Shown: one piece after another, positions 22,660 through 33,427 of the stretch | How positions within the stretch are numbered: the first letter of the stretch is position 1 | How the letters are laid out: every line of letters starts with the position of its first letter | DNA from: Agromyces rhizosphaerae | GTDB lineage: Bacteria; Actinomycetota; Actinomycetes; Actinomycetales; Microbacteriaceae | Assembly (NCBI RefSeq): GCF_027925245.1 | Contig: NZ_BSDP01000001.1 | Location: forward strand, 2,790,001 to 2,854,000 | DNA length: 64,000 nucleotides | Direction: 5' to 3' | Notes under the pieces: model-generated | What the model was told of the DNA's origin: nothing | Seen by the model: the letters and a program-made list of their open reading frames with translations, nothing else | Databases searched by the model: none | Translations under genes and position numbers: made by a program

Positions 22660-25373
22660 CGAAGTCCCCGGGCATCGCGCGGCTGACGCGCCGCCGATTC
22701 GCCACGCCCCGCAGCGCCGCGCTCGTGATCGTGGCGCTCACGGCGCTCGTCGCGTTCGTGGTCGCCGCGGCGCCGCGCGCGCTGGCCGGCGTGATCCGCG
22801 ACGAGGTCGCGTACCAGGTCGACCAGGTCGCGCCGACCGGCCGCGACCTGACCGGGCGCATGCTCGCCGCACCCCTGCCCGGCGCCGCCACGGAACCCGC
22901 CGTCGTCGAGGGCTGGGACGAGGGGGCGGATGCCGCGTTCGGCGCGTTCGGCGAACGGCTCGCCGCGGTCATGGGAGGCGTCGACCCGGCGCTCGCGCCG
23001 CTGCTCGGCGAGCCCGGGTTCGCGGTCTACGAGGTGCCGATCGAGGCAGAGCCCGAGGACCTGCCCGCCACCGCCCCGACGGGCGTCGTGCAGCTGCTCG
23101 CCGACGTGCGCATGCGCAGCGAGCTCGACGTCGTCGAGGGGGAGTGGCCGGCGACCTACGACGGCAGCGGCGAGCTCGAGATCGTGCTCGCCCGCGACGC
23201 CGCGGAGACGATGGCGTGGCCGGTCGGCGAACTGCGCACCATGCCCGGCGGCCTCGGCGCGAATGATCCGCCCGGCGAGCCGGTGCGCCTCGTCGGCCTG
23301 GTCGAAGCCGTGGACCCCGATGCGGACCGCTGGCAGCATCTGCCGAACCCGCTGAGCGCGGCCATCTTCGACGACGGCAACCGCCGGCCCACCGCCACCG
23401 CTGCCGCCTACGTCGACGCCGCGGGCTGGCACGATCTGCCCGCCCGCCTGCACTACCAGCCGCAGACCACCGCGTGGATCCCGCTCGACGCCGATGCCGC
23501 CGCCGCGCAGGACCCGTCGGCCCTGCTCGCCGCCATGCGCGGCGCGACCGCGCAGTCCGAGCGCATGGACGACAGCGGCGACGCGCGCATGAGGTTCTCG
23601 AGCTCGGTCGTCGAGGTGCTCGCCACGGCGGTCGCCCGCTCGCACGCCGCCAGCGCGATCCTCACGGTCGCCGCGGTCGGCCCCATCGCGGTGAGCGTCG
23701 CGCTCGTCGTGCTCGCCGCATCCCTCGTGGTGCGCCGACGTCGCGGCGACCTCGCGCTGCTCGCCGCCCGCGGCGCGCCGATCGGCCTGCTGCGCCGCCT
23801 GCTCGCGCTCGAGGGGCTCATCCTCGGCGTGCCGGTCGCGGTCGTCGCCGCGGCGGTCGCGGTCGCCACGGTGCCGACCGACGCCGGCTGGCTCGGCACC
23901 GCGATCGCCGCGCTCGTCGGGTTCGTGCCCGCGATCGCGCTCGCGGGCGCGCTGCGCCCCGCGTCGCTCGCCCCCGGCCGCGCCGACCTCGACGCCCCGG
24001 TGCGCGGCCGCGCGCGCCGCATCGTCGAGGGCGCCGTGCTGCTCATCGCCGCGATCGCGGTCGCGCTGCTCGTGGTGCGCGGCATCGGTCCGTCGACGGG
24101 CGGCGTCGACCCGCTGGTCGTGGCGGCGCCGCTGCTCGCGACCGTCGCGCTCGCGCTCATCGTCGTCCGGCTGCATCCGCTGCCCATCGCCGCCGTGCTG
24201 CGGCGCGCCACCCGCGGCCGGGGCGTCGTCGCGCTCGTCGGCGCCGCCCGCACCCTGCGCGACCCCGCCGCCGGCACCACCGCCGTGCTCGCGATGCTCG
24301 TGGCCGTGGCGGTCGCCGTGTTCTCGTCGCTCGTGCTCGCGACCGTCGACGGCGGCGCGCAGCAGGCGGCCGAGCGGCAGGTGGGCGCCGACATCCGCGT
24401 CTCGGGGCCGTTCTTCGACGCCGAGCGCACCGAGGCGATCCGGGCCGTCGGCGGCGTGGAGGAGGCCGTCGGGCTGCTCGTCGGCGACCGCGCCCCGGTC
24501 GACGGACCCGACGGCGGCTCGCCCGCGATCGTGCTCGCGACCGAGACCGAGCGGCTCGCCGCCGTGCAGGCCGACCTCGACGAGGGCTTCCGCTTCGTCG
24601 ACCTCGCTCCCGGCGACGACCAGGTGCTGGCGCTCGCCTCGCCCGCGCTCGTCGAGGCGGTGGGCGACGGCACCATCACGGTCGCGTACACCGACGTCGA
24701 GGTCGTCGGCGAGATCGCCCGCGTCGCCGGCGAGAACACGCCCGCCGAGTGGCTGCTCGTCGACGCCGAGGACTACCGCGCGGTGACCGCGCTCGGCTAC
24801 TTCCCCCAGGTGCTGCTCGTCGACGTCGCGGACGGGGCGGATGCCGCGGCCGTCGCCGCAGCGATCTCCGAGACGATCGGCGGCCCGCACGCGATCGAGC
24901 GCCTCGACGAGCGCACCACGCGCATCCAGGGCTCGCCCGCGGTGACCGCGCTGCGCGTCGCGCTGCTCCTGGCCCTCGGCCTCGCCGTCGTGCTCTCGAT
25001 GATCGCCGTGCTGCTCGTCGCGGGCGTCTCGCGCGACGCCCGCTCGCGCACCATCGCGCTGCTGCGCACCATGGGCCTCGACCGTCGCCAGTCGCGCGGC
25101 ATCGTCGCGTGGGAGTTCGCGCCGCTCGGGGCCACCGCGCTCGTGGGCGGCACCCTGCTCGGCGCCGTGCTGCCGCTGCTCGTCGTCGCCGCGGTCGACC
25201 TCAGGCCCTTCACCGGCGGCGCCGTGCAGCCCGGCATCGCCGTCGACCCCGTGCTGACCGGCGCGCTCGTCGCGGCCGTCGCGGTGGCGCTCGCCCTCGC
25301 GGTCGTCGTCGGCGTCGTGACCGCGCGCACCACCTCCATCGCCACCGTGCTCCGAACCGAGGAGGACCGATGA
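22656..25373 (+). CDS. FtsX-like ABC transporter permease (second)
   Basis: This 905-aa protein has an N-terminal span near residues 20-45, extracellular domains and two FtsX-like membrane blocks. One begins near residue 320 (ILTVAAVGPIAVSVALVVLAA) and one is at the C-terminus (LLLALGLAVVLSMIAVLLVAGVSRDARSRTIALLRTMGLDRRQ). The ATG at 22656 sits in an ATGA overlap with the previous gene behind GGGAGGACGA; upstream in-frame sequence is Arg-rich noise. With the first permease it probably forms a heterodimer served by the ATPases that follow, also by 4-bp overlap. Confidence 0.85.
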   Translation: MTKSPGIARLTRRRFATPRSAALVIVALTALVAFVVAAAPRALAGVIRDEVAYQVDQVAPTGRDLTGRMLAAPLPGAATEPAVVEGWDEGADAAFGAFGERLAAVMGGVDPALAPLLGEPGFAVYEVPIEAEPEDLPATAPTGVVQLLADVRMRSELDVVEGEWPATYDGSGELEIVLARDAAETMAWPVGELRTMPGGLGANDPPGEPVRLVGLVEAVDPDADRWQHLPNPLSAAIFDDGNRRPTATAAAYVDAAGWHDLPARLHYQPQTTAWIPLDADAAAAQDPSALLAAMRGATAQSERMDDSGDARMRFSSSVVEVLATAVARSHAASAILTVAAVGPIAVSVALVVLAASLVVRRRRGDLALLAARGAPIGLLRRLLALEGLILGVPVAVVAAAVAVATVPTDAGWLGTAIAALVGFVPAIALAGALRPASLAPGRADLDAPVRGRARRIVEGAVLLIAAIAVALLVVRGIGPSTGGVDPLVVAAPLLATVALALIVVRLHPLPIAAVLRRATRGRGVVALVGAARTLRDPAAGTTAVLAMLVAVAVAVFSSLVLATVDGGAQQAAERQVGADIRVSGPFFDAERTEAIRAVGGVEEAVGLLVGDRAPVDGPDGGSPAIVLATETERLAAVQADLDEGFRFVDLAPGDDQVLALASPALVEAVGDGTITVAYTDVEVVGEIARVAGENTPAEWLLVDAEDYRAVTALGYFPQVLLVDVADGADAAAVAAAISETIGGPHAIERLDERTTRIQGSPAVTALRVALLLALGLAVVLSMIAVLLVAGVSRDARSRTIALLRTMGLDRRQSRGIVAWEFAPLGATALVGGTLLGAVLPLLVVAAVDLRPFTGGAVQPGIAVDPVLTGALVAAVAVALALAVVVGVVTARTTSIATVLRTEEDR

Positions 25374-26353
25374 CCACCACGTCCATCGCCGACACCGGCC
25401 CCGACATCGAGTGCCACGGCCTCGTGCGCATCTTCACGGTCGCCGACATCGAGGTGCAGGCCCTCCAGGGCCTCGACCTGCTCGTCGACCGCGGCGAACT
25501 CGTCGCACTCGTCGGCGCATCGGGTTCGGGCAAGTCGACGCTGCTCTCCATCCTCTCGGCGCTCGACGCCCCGACCGCGGGCAAGGCCACCGTCGCCGGT
25601 CGCGACCTGCCGTCGCTGTCGAACCGCGAACGCGTGCGCTACCGCCGCGAGGTCGTCGGCTTCGTCTGGCAGCAGACCGCGCGCAACCTCCTGCCGTACC
25701 TCTCGGCGCTCGAGAACGTGCAGCTCGCCCGCGCGATCGGCGGCGACCGGAAGCACCCGGAGCGGGCGCACGAGCTGCTCGACCTCGCGGGGGTCGCCGA
25801 CCTCGCCGGCCGACGCCCGGCCGAGCTGTCGGGCGGCCAGCAGCAGCGCGTCGCGATCGCGGTCGCGCTCGCGAACGACCCGCGCGTGCTGCTCGCCGAC
25901 GAGCCGACGGGAGACCTCGACGAGCACGCCTCGGTCGAGGTGCTCGAGACGTTCGAGACCGTGAACCGCGAGCTCGGCACCACGGCGCTGCTCGTCACGC
26001 ACGACCCGACCGTGTCGGAGCACGTGCAGCGCACCGTGCAGATCCGCGACGGCCGCACCTCGACCGAGGTGCTGCGCTGGACCCACACCGACGACGAGGG
26101 CCGCGAGCACGCCATGGCCGAGGAGTTCGCGGTGCTCGACCGCGTGGGCCGGCTCCAGCTGCCCGACGACTACCTGGCGCGCCTGTCGCTCCGCGAGCGC
26201 GTGCGGCTGCGGCTCGAGGCCGACCACGTGGGGGTGTGGCCGGGCCACCGGGGCGCGCCCGAGCCGGGGAGCGCCGATTCAGGGGCATCCGAACCGCACG
26301 AGGCATCCGATCAGACCGAAGGCGACGACCCGCAGGGAGGCGACCGTGGCTGA
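25370..26353 (+). CDS. ABC exporter ATPase (MacB/LolD type) with C-terminal extension
   Basis: This 327-aa ATPase has Walker A GASGSGKST, signature LSGGQQQRVAIAVAL, Walker B VLLADEPTGDLD and switch His in LLVTHDPTV. It belongs to the FtsE/LolD/MacB group that pairs with FtsX-like permeases. The usual ATPase ends near residue 230. About 95 further residues follow, ending in an acidic Ser/Glu/Asp-rich tail without a recognised domain. ATG 25370 overlaps the permease stop (ATGA) behind GAGGAGGACCG. Confidence 0.9.
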   Translation: MTTTSIADTGPDIECHGLVRIFTVADIEVQALQGLDLLVDRGELVALVGASGSGKSTLLSILSALDAPTAGKATVAGRDLPSLSNRERVRYRREVVGFVWQQTARNLLPYLSALENVQLARAIGGDRKHPERAHELLDLAGVADLAGRRPAELSGGQQQRVAIAVALANDPRVLLADEPTGDLDEHASVEVLETFETVNRELGTTALLVTHDPTVSEHVQRTVQIRDGRTSTEVLRWTHTDDEGREHAMAEEFAVLDRVGRLQLPDDYLARLSLRERVRLRLEADHVGVWPGHRGAPEPGSADSGASEPHEASDQTEGDDPQGGDRG

Positions 26354-27020
26354 GCACGTGCTCGAGGCGGAGGGCCTCTCCGTCATCCACCGCACCCCGG
26401 CCGGCGACGTCACCGCGCTGGCCGACGCATCCCTCACCCTCTCGCCCGGCGAGTTCGTCGTGCTCATCGGCCCGTCGGGTGCGGGCAAGACGACGCTGCT
26501 GCACGTGCTCGGGGGCATCCAGCCGCCCACGACCGGCACCGTGCGGGTCGGCGGCGTCGACCTCACGACGGCGGGCGAGTCCGAGGCCGACCGCATCCGC
26601 CGTGACGACGTCGGCTTCGTGTTCCAGTCGTTCGGCCTGATCGGCGCGCTCTCGGCGCAGGAGAACGTCGAGCTGCCGCTGCGCATCCAGGGGGCGGATG
26701 CCGCGGAGCGCACCGAGCGCGTCGGCATGCTGCTCGACCGGGTCGGCCTCGCCGGCCACGCCTCGCAGCGTCCGGCCGAGCTGTCGGGCGGGCAGCAGCA
26801 GCGCGTGGGCATCGCGCGTTCGCTCGCGGGCCGTCCCCGCATCCTGCTCGCCGACGAGCCCACCGGCCAGCTCGACTCGACGACGGCCGCCGCCATGGTG
26901 GAGCTCATCGCGTCGATCGCGCACGAGGACGGGCTGGCGGTGCTGCTCACGACCCACGACCCCTCGATCGTGGAGCGCGCCGACCGGGTGCTCGAATTGC
27001 ACGACGGCGTGCTGCGATAG
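26346..27020 (+). CDS. ABC exporter ATPase (MacB/LolD type), second
   Basis: This 224-aa compact ATPase has Walker A GPSGAGKTT, signature LSGGQQQRVGIARSL, Walker B ILLADEPTGQLD and switch His LLTTHDPSI. The GTG at 26346 overlaps the preceding gene by 8 bp; AGGGAGGCGACC provides the ribosome site. Two different ATPases with two different permeases suggest a hetero-oligomeric exporter. Its stop codon TAG is also part of the TAGGCT -10 of typA. Confidence 0.9.
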   Translation: MAEHVLEAEGLSVIHRTPAGDVTALADASLTLSPGEFVVLIGPSGAGKTTLLHVLGGIQPPTTGTVRVGGVDLTTAGESEADRIRRDDVGFVFQSFGLIGALSAQENVELPLRIQGADAAERTERVGMLLDRVGLAGHASQRPAELSGGQQQRVGIARSLAGRPRILLADEPTGQLDSTTAAAMVELIASIAHEDGLAVLLTTHDPSIVERADRVLELHDGVLR

Positions 27021-27023
27021 GCT
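26997..27023 (+). promoter_or_regulatory. Candidate typA promoter
   Basis: TAGGCT at 27018-27023 overlaps the stop codon of the ATPase gene. A possible -35, TTGCAC at 26997-27002, is rather close (15-bp spacer). The start would be near 27030, about 40 nt before typA. Confidence 0.45.
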
Positions 27024-27070
27024 GTCCTGTCGGCTTCCCGGCGTTCTCCCTCACTCCCAAGGACTTCTTC

Positions 27071-28975
<1,905 letters not shown>

Positions 28976-29078
28976 CCGGAGGTTCCGGATGCCGGTGGGC
29001 GACGCCCGCCGGGGGAGAAGGCGCTCGCGCGCAGTCCGGCGCGGGCGCCAATACCGAGCGTTCTTTCAGGTTCGGTCA

Positions 29079-29126
29079 CGTAACGTACGTCGGGTCGTTC
29101 ATCGACCGTTACCCGAACGTTACATT
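29079..29126 (+). promoter_or_regulatory. Promoter region of M23 gene with paired GTAACG repeats
   Basis: CGTTAC occurs at 29107-29112 and 29118-29123, an 11-bp period; on the minus strand this reads GTAACG N5 GTAACG. An opposite-strand CGTAAC lies at 29079-29084 next to GTCAC. TACATT at 29121-29126 is a plausible -10, with TTCATC at 29098-29103 as a weak -35. Paired GTAAC-type repeats are reported for the actinobacterial response regulator MtrA, which controls cell-wall hydrolases. The assignment here is inference. Confidence 0.5.
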
Positions 29127-29147
29127 TCCCCCGAGGTTCCCCCAGCA

Positions 29148-30038
29148 ATGCCCCGCCGTTCCACCGGCCGCCGTGCGGCCCCGCGCCGCCGCGCGTTCAC
29201 GCCCCGTCGCGGGTGCGCCCCGTCGGCGACCCAGCGCCTCCTGCGCAACGCGCAGCGTGTGCTGCGCGACGCGTCGGTCACGGGCGCCAAGTGGTTCGAG
29301 GGCCCCGAGCACCCGCTGAGCGCCGAGGCGTACCGCGCACGCAAGGCGCGCCTGCGCACCGCGACGAGCGGTCTCGGGTTCCTCTTCGTCGGCGCGCTCG
29401 CGGTCTCGACGACCCTGCCGGCCGCTGCACTCACGTCGAACGACGGCCAGGCGCACGCCTCGGTCTACGACGAGCCCGCCGAGGATCCGCAGACGATCGT
29501 GGTCGGCGCGGCCGAGCTCGAGCCTGTGCGGCCCGGCTCCTACGACGTCGAGGCGGCACCGCCGCCCCTCTACACCTCCGTCGCGGGCGTGGGCGTGACC
29601 GCGCTCGCCGACGTCGACAAGGTCGTCTGGCCGTTCGCGAACTACTCGAAGGTCAGCGACGGCTTCGGCTACCGCGTGGCACCGTGCGCGGGCTGCTCGA
29701 CCTACCACGACGGCATCGACTTCAACCCGGGCGCGGGCACCGCGATCGGCTCGATCTCCGACGGCGTCGTCATCACCGCGACTGCCGCCGGCGGCGGCCT
29801 CGGGAACTACGTCGAGGTGCAGCACAACATCGGCGGCCGCCTCGTCACGAGCCTGTACGCGCACATGCAGTCCGGCTCGATCTCGGTCTCGGTCGGCCAG
29901 AAGGTCACCGCGGGGCAGACGCTCGGCCGCGTCGGCTCGACCGGCCAGTCCACCGGGCCGCACCTGCACCTCGAGATGTACTACACCGACGGCGTGCGGT
30001 TCGACGGCTACGCCTGGCTGCTCAGCCACGTCAACTGA
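29148..30038 (+). CDS. M23-family peptidoglycan endopeptidase, membrane-anchored
   Basis: This 296-aa protein has a very basic N-terminus (about residues 1-70, Arg-rich, cytoplasmic) and one membrane segment or signal anchor near residues 75-100 (GLGFLFVGALAVSTTLPAAAL). A linker leads to a LytM/M23 zinc peptidase domain. Metal motifs are YHDGIDFNPG (H...D) and GPHLHLEM (HxH). Such enzymes cut peptide cross-links during wall growth. The ATG at 29148 is preferred over the upstream open frame, which overlaps typA. The basic cytoplasmic leader is longer than a normal signal peptide and may be functional. Confidence 0.9.
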   Translation: MPRRSTGRRAAPRRRAFTPRRGCAPSATQRLLRNAQRVLRDASVTGAKWFEGPEHPLSAEAYRARKARLRTATSGLGFLFVGALAVSTTLPAAALTSNDGQAHASVYDEPAEDPQTIVVGAAELEPVRPGSYDVEAAPPPLYTSVAGVGVTALADVDKVVWPFANYSKVSDGFGYRVAPCAGCSTYHDGIDFNPGAGTAIGSISDGVVITATAAGGGLGNYVEVQHNIGGRLVTSLYAHMQSGSISVSVGQKVTAGQTLGRVGSTGQSTGPHLHLEMYYTDGVRFDGYAWLLSHVN

Positions 30039-30066
30039 CGCCGGCGCGCCCGGGTCCGCGTCGACG

Positions 30067-30117
30067 GAGTACGCGAACTGCGGGAACGCCCGACGCGTTC
30101 CCGCATCTTGCGTACTC
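30067..30117. terminator. Two-stage bidirectional hairpin
   Basis: Outer arms GAGTACGC (30067-30074) and GCGTACTC (30110-30117) enclose a symmetric 4-nt internal loop. Inner arms TGCGGGAACGC (30079-30089) and GCGTTCCCGCA (30095-30105) are perfect. It lies between convergent M23 and enoyl-CoA hydratase genes, so it can terminate both. Neither side has a long T-run. Confidence 0.75.
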
Positions 30118-30140
30118 GGTGCCGGGGTCGGGCGACGCCG

Positions 30141-30932
30141 TCAGCGACCCGTGAACTCCGGCGTGCGCTTGGCGAGGAACGCCGCCGTGCCCTCGCGCAT
30201 GTCGTCGGTCGCGAACGCGCGCGAGAACCCGTCGATCTCCAGCTCCGTCGCCCGCTCGGTCGGCGTGCCTGTCGCGTCGACGAGCACCTGCTTCGCCAGC
30301 GCGACCGCGCTCGGCGATCTGGTGCCGATCTCGTCGAGCGTCGCGCGCGCGGCCGCGAGCAACGCGTCGCGGTCCGGCTCGACCCGTGAGGCGAGGCCGA
30401 TGCGCTCCGCCTCGGCGGCGTCGACCATGCGGCCCGAGTAGATCAGCTCCTTGGCGCGGGCGAGGCCGACCGCGCGGGGGAGCCGCACCGTGCCGCCGAA
30501 CCCGGGGATCACCCCGAGCGAGACCTCGGGCAGCCCGAACCGCGCCTGCGCCGACGCGTAGATGAAGTCGCAGGCGAGCGCGAGCTCGAGCCCGCCGCCC
30601 AGTGCGTAGCCGTCGACGCACGCGATCACCGGTGCGCCGAGCGACTCGATGCGCGCGACGGTCTCGTGGCCCAGCCTGCCCATCGCCGCGGCGCCGTCGG
30701 CGTCGAGGCCCGACAGCTCGCGGATGTCGGCGCCCGCGACGAACGCCCGACCGCCCGCGCCGACCAGCACGACGCCGCGCAGCCCGGCGCCCGCATCGGC
30801 GAGGGCGTCGAAGGCCGCGCCGAGCTCCTCGAGCACCTGGCGCGAGAGGGCGTTCAGGGCGGCGGGCCGGTCGATCGTCACGGTCGCGACCGGGCCGTCC
30901 CAGGTCGTCGTGATCACGGGCTGGTCGTCCAT
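30141..30932 (-). CDS. Enoyl-CoA hydratase/isomerase family protein
   Basis: This 263-aa crotonase-fold protein has an oxyanion-hole segment GRAFVAGADIRELSG and the second hole region VDGYALGGGLELALACDF. Catalytic-type glutamates lie around GLPEVSLGVIPGFGGTVRLPR. The likely reaction is hydration of 2-enoyl-CoA in fatty-acid breakdown. Substrate cannot be told from sequence, and other crotonase activities are possible. ATG 30932 has GAGGAG 7 nt upstream. It stands alone on the minus strand between convergent and divergent neighbours. Confidence 0.9.
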   Translation of the reverse strand: MDDQPVITTTWDGPVATVTIDRPAALNALSRQVLEELGAAFDALADAGAGLRGVVLVGAGGRAFVAGADIRELSGLDADGAAAMGRLGHETVARIESLGAPVIACVDGYALGGGLELALACDFIYASAQARFGLPEVSLGVIPGFGGTVRLPRAVGLARAKELIYSGRMVDAAEAERIGLASRVEPDRDALLAAARATLDEIGTRSPSAVALAKQVLVDATGTPTERATELEIDGFSRAFATDDMREGTAAFLAKRTPEFTGR

Positions 30933-31040
30933 GCGGATGCTCCTCGCGTCGTCGGCAGGTCGGACCCACCGTACGCGACCCTCGGGCCGGGAGTGAACCG
31001 GGTCGTGGGCAACCCCGATGCGCAGGGCGGTACCGGGCAA

Positions 31041-31046
31041 TACACT
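31041..31046 (+). promoter_or_regulatory. -10 element of leaderless-type start (lipoprotein)
   Basis: TACACT ends 6 nt before the ATG at 31053, so transcription is expected to begin at or next to the start codon. No ribosome site precedes the ATG. Confidence 0.6.
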
Positions 31047-31052
31047 GCCTGC

Positions 31053-31505
31053 ATGCCCACCACCGCACTCCGTGCCGCTGCCGCCGTCGCCGTCTCCGCC
31101 GCACTCGCGTTCGGCCTCAGCGGATGCTTCGGCAACCCGCTCGAGCAGATCGTGAACCAGGGCGTCGAGGACGCCATCGAGGGAGCGACCGGCGGCGCCG
31201 TCGGGCTCGGTGAGATGCCCGAGGGCTGGCCGGCCGAGGTGCCGGTCGTGGACGGTGAGGTGCTGTTCGGGGCATCCGGCACCGTCGACAACGAGACCGG
31301 CTGGGCGGTCACGATCCAGGCCGACTCGGCCGAGCCGCTCGAGCAGGCGCGGCAGCAGCTGCTCGCGGCGGGCTTCGACGAGGACTCCGCGCTCGCCGAG
31401 GCCGGCGGCACCGGGGTCGTCGCGTTCAGCAACCCCCGCTTCGACGTGATCGTGACCGCGGGCAACGACGGCATCGCGTACGTCGTCGTGCCCGCAGGCC
31501 AGTGA
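31053..31505 (+). CDS. Small putative lipoprotein
   Basis: This 150-aa exported protein has a signal with lipobox LSGC and lipidated Cys25. The mature part is acidic with a compact domain (WPAEVPVVDGEVLFGASGTV and later FDVIVTAGNDGIAYVVVP). I do not recognise a characterised family; similar small lipoproteins are common in Microbacteriaceae. The upstream open frame is noise; ATG 31053 directly follows the TACACT -10. Its stop overlaps the next gene by 4 bp. Confidence 0.8.
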   Translation: MPTTALRAAAAVAVSAALAFGLSGCFGNPLEQIVNQGVEDAIEGATGGAVGLGEMPEGWPAEVPVVDGEVLFGASGTVDNETGWAVTIQADSAEPLEQARQQLLAAGFDEDSALAEAGGTGVVAFSNPRFDVIVTAGNDGIAYVVVPAGQ

Positions 31506-31882
31506 CCGGCGCCGCCCGCATCGCCGTCATGGCCGGCGCCGTCGTCGCCGGCGCCGCGTACGGCCTGCTCGGAACCCTGGGCCATCGCCTGACCTGGACC
31601 GTCGGCGACGTCGCGATCCCGTGGGGCATCGTGCTCGCGCTCCTCGGCGCGACCGCGCTGCTCGTGGGCCTGCGCCTCGCGACGCACGATCGCTGGGTGG
31701 CGTTCGCCGGTGCGTTCGGCCTCGTGGGCGTGGTCTCGCTGCTCTCGCTGCCGCAGCAGGACGGCACCCTGCTCATCTCCGGTGAGACCGCCGGCATCGC
31801 CTGGACGATCGGCCCGACGCTCGTCGCGGTGCTCGTCGTCGCATGGCCGTCGCTGCCGCAGCGGCCGCGCGCCGACGCGTAG
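31502..31882 (+). CDS. Small integral membrane protein
   Basis: This 126-aa protein has four hydrophobic segments ([72 protein letters not shown]). No catalytic motif is seen. GTG 31502 is in a GTGA overlap with the lipoprotein gene, so the two are coupled. The stop TAG overlaps the TAGACT -10 before the ferredoxin gene. Function unknown. Confidence 0.8.
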   Translation: MTGAARIAVMAGAVVAGAAYGLLGTLGHRLTWTVGDVAIPWGIVLALLGATALLVGLRLATHDRWVAFAGAFGLVGVVSLLSLPQQDGTLLISGETAGIAWTIGPTLVAVLVVAWPSLPQRPRADA

Positions 31883-31885
31883 ACT
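31880..31885 (+). promoter_or_regulatory. Candidate -10 for ferredoxin/dapC
   Basis: TAGACT overlaps the stop of the membrane-protein gene and would start transcripts near 31892, giving a ~29-nt leader with AGAAGGGAA as ribosome site. No convincing -35 is seen. Confidence 0.45.
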
Positions 31886-31920
31886 GGCTGGGCCCAACAA
31901 CAGAAGGGAACGCGAACACC

Positions 31921-32241
31921 GTGACCTATGTCATCGCCCTCCCGTGCGTCGACGTCAAGGACCGCGCCTGCATCGACGAATGTCCCGTCGACTGCATCTA
32001 CGAGGGGGAGCGTTCGCTCTACATCCACCCGGACGAATGCGTCGACTGCGGCGCATGCGAGCCCGTGTGCCCGGTCGAGGCGATCTACTACGAGGACGAC
32101 CTGCCCGACCAGTGGGCCGACTACTACAAGGCCAACGTCGAGTTCTTCGACGACATCGGATCGCCCGGCGGGGCGGCGAAGGTCGGCGTGATCGCCAAGG
32201 ACCACCCGGTCGTGGCCGCGCTGCCGCCGCAGGCGCACTGA
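31921..32241 (+). CDS. fdxA: 7Fe-type ferredoxin
   Basis: This 106-aa electron carrier has cysteine clusters in [10 protein letters not shown] (with an earlier Cys in ALPCVD) and [17 protein letters not shown]. The pattern matches actinobacterial FdxA/FdxC with one [3Fe-4S] and one [4Fe-4S] cluster. GTG 31921 follows GAAGGGAACGCGAACACC; a longer frame back to 31843 overlaps the previous gene and is rejected. It lies 2 bp before dapC, an order also remembered from M. tuberculosis (Rv1177-Rv1178). Confidence 0.93.
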   Translation: MTYVIALPCVDVKDRACIDECPVDCIYEGERSLYIHPDECVDCGACEPVCPVEAIYYEDDLPDQWADYYKANVEFFDDIGSPGGAAKVGVIAKDHPVVAALPPQAH

Positions 32242-32243
32242 CC

Positions 32244-33353
32244 GTGGCGCTCGGCGAGCTCCCGGACTACCCCTGGGACCTCATGACGCCGTACCGCGAG
32301 CGCGCGGCGCGGCACCCGGGCGGCACGGTGGACCTCTCCATCGGCTCGCCGGTGGATGCGACCCCCGACGTGGTGCGCGACGCGCTGCGCGAGGCGACCG
32401 ACGCGCACGCGTACCCCGCGACGACCGGCACGCCCGAACTGCGCGCGGCGATCGTCGACTGGTTCGCCCGACGTCGCGGCGTCACGGGCCTCACGCCCGA
32501 CCACGTGCTGCCGACGATCGGCTCGAAGGAGCTCGTCGCGATGCTGCCGTTCATGCTCGGCGTCGGGGCGGGCGACGTGGTGGTGCACCCGCGTGCCGCG
32601 TACCCCACCTACGCCGTGGGAGCGACCTTCGCGGGCGCCGACGCGGTGGCCTCCGACGACCCCGCCGAGTGGCCCGAGGAGACCGCGCTCGTCTGGCTGA
32701 ACAGCCCCGGGAACCCCGACGGCCGCGTGCTCGACGTCGAGGCGCTGCGCGCCGCGCATGCCAGGGCGCGCGAGCTGGGCGCCGTCGTCGTGAACGACGA
32801 GTGCTACGCCGAGCTGGGGTGGGACGCGCCGTGGGACGAGCTGCGCGTGCCGAGCATCCTCGACCCCCGCGTGATCGGCGACGACCGCACCGACACCCTC
32901 GCCGTCTACTCGCTGAGCAAGCAGTCGAACATGGCCGGGTACCGTGGCGCGTTCGTCGCGGGCTGCCGCACCCGCATCGCGCGGCTGCTGAACGTGCGCA
33001 AGCACGCGGGCCTCATGCCGCCGGCGCCGCTGCAGGCGGCCATGGTGGCCGCCCTGGGCGACGACGCGCACGTCGCGGAGCAGAAGGCGCGCTACCTGGC
33101 CAGGCGCGACGCACTCGTGCCCGCGCTGATCGCGGCGGGCTTCCGCATCGACCACAGCGAGGCGGGCCTCTACCTCTGGGCGACCGAGGGGCGCGACGCC
33201 TGGGAGAGCATCGACCGGCTCGCCGGGCTCGGCATCGTCGCGGGCCCCGGGCACTTCTACGGCCCGCACTTCCCCGAGCACGTGCGGCTCTCGCTGACGG
33301 CGACCGACGAGCGGGTCGCAGAGGCGGCCGCACGCCTCTCGGCCGCATCCTGA
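32244..33353 (+). CDS. dapC: Succinyldiaminopimelate aminotransferase DapC
   Basis: This 369-aa PLP aminotransferase of fold type I converts N-succinyl-2-amino-6-ketopimelate to N-succinyl-LL-diaminopimelate in lysine/cell-wall synthesis. It has the N-terminal YPWDLMTPYRERAA, DLSIGSPVD, the active-site segment YSLSKQSNMAGYRGAF with Lys226, and NSPGNPDGR. The GTG at 32244 starts 2 bp after the ferredoxin stop. dapD and dapE are about 4 kb downstream, so three steps of the succinylase route lie in one region. Confidence 0.92.
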   Translation: MALGELPDYPWDLMTPYRERAARHPGGTVDLSIGSPVDATPDVVRDALREATDAHAYPATTGTPELRAAIVDWFARRRGVTGLTPDHVLPTIGSKELVAMLPFMLGVGAGDVVVHPRAAYPTYAVGATFAGADAVASDDPAEWPEETALVWLNSPGNPDGRVLDVEALRAAHARARELGAVVVNDECYAELGWDAPWDELRVPSILDPRVIGDDRTDTLAVYSLSKQSNMAGYRGAFVAGCRTRIARLLNVRKHAGLMPPAPLQAAMVAALGDDAHVAEQKARYLARRDALVPALIAAGFRIDHSEAGLYLWATEGRDAWESIDRLAGLGIVAGPGHFYGPHFPEHVRLSLTATDERVAEAAARLSAAS

Positions 33354-33427
33354 GCGCGGGGCGGCCCCGGGGCATCCGCCTGCCGTTGGCCGAATCGTGC
33401 AGCCGTCCACGGGGATCGTTGGCGGAT

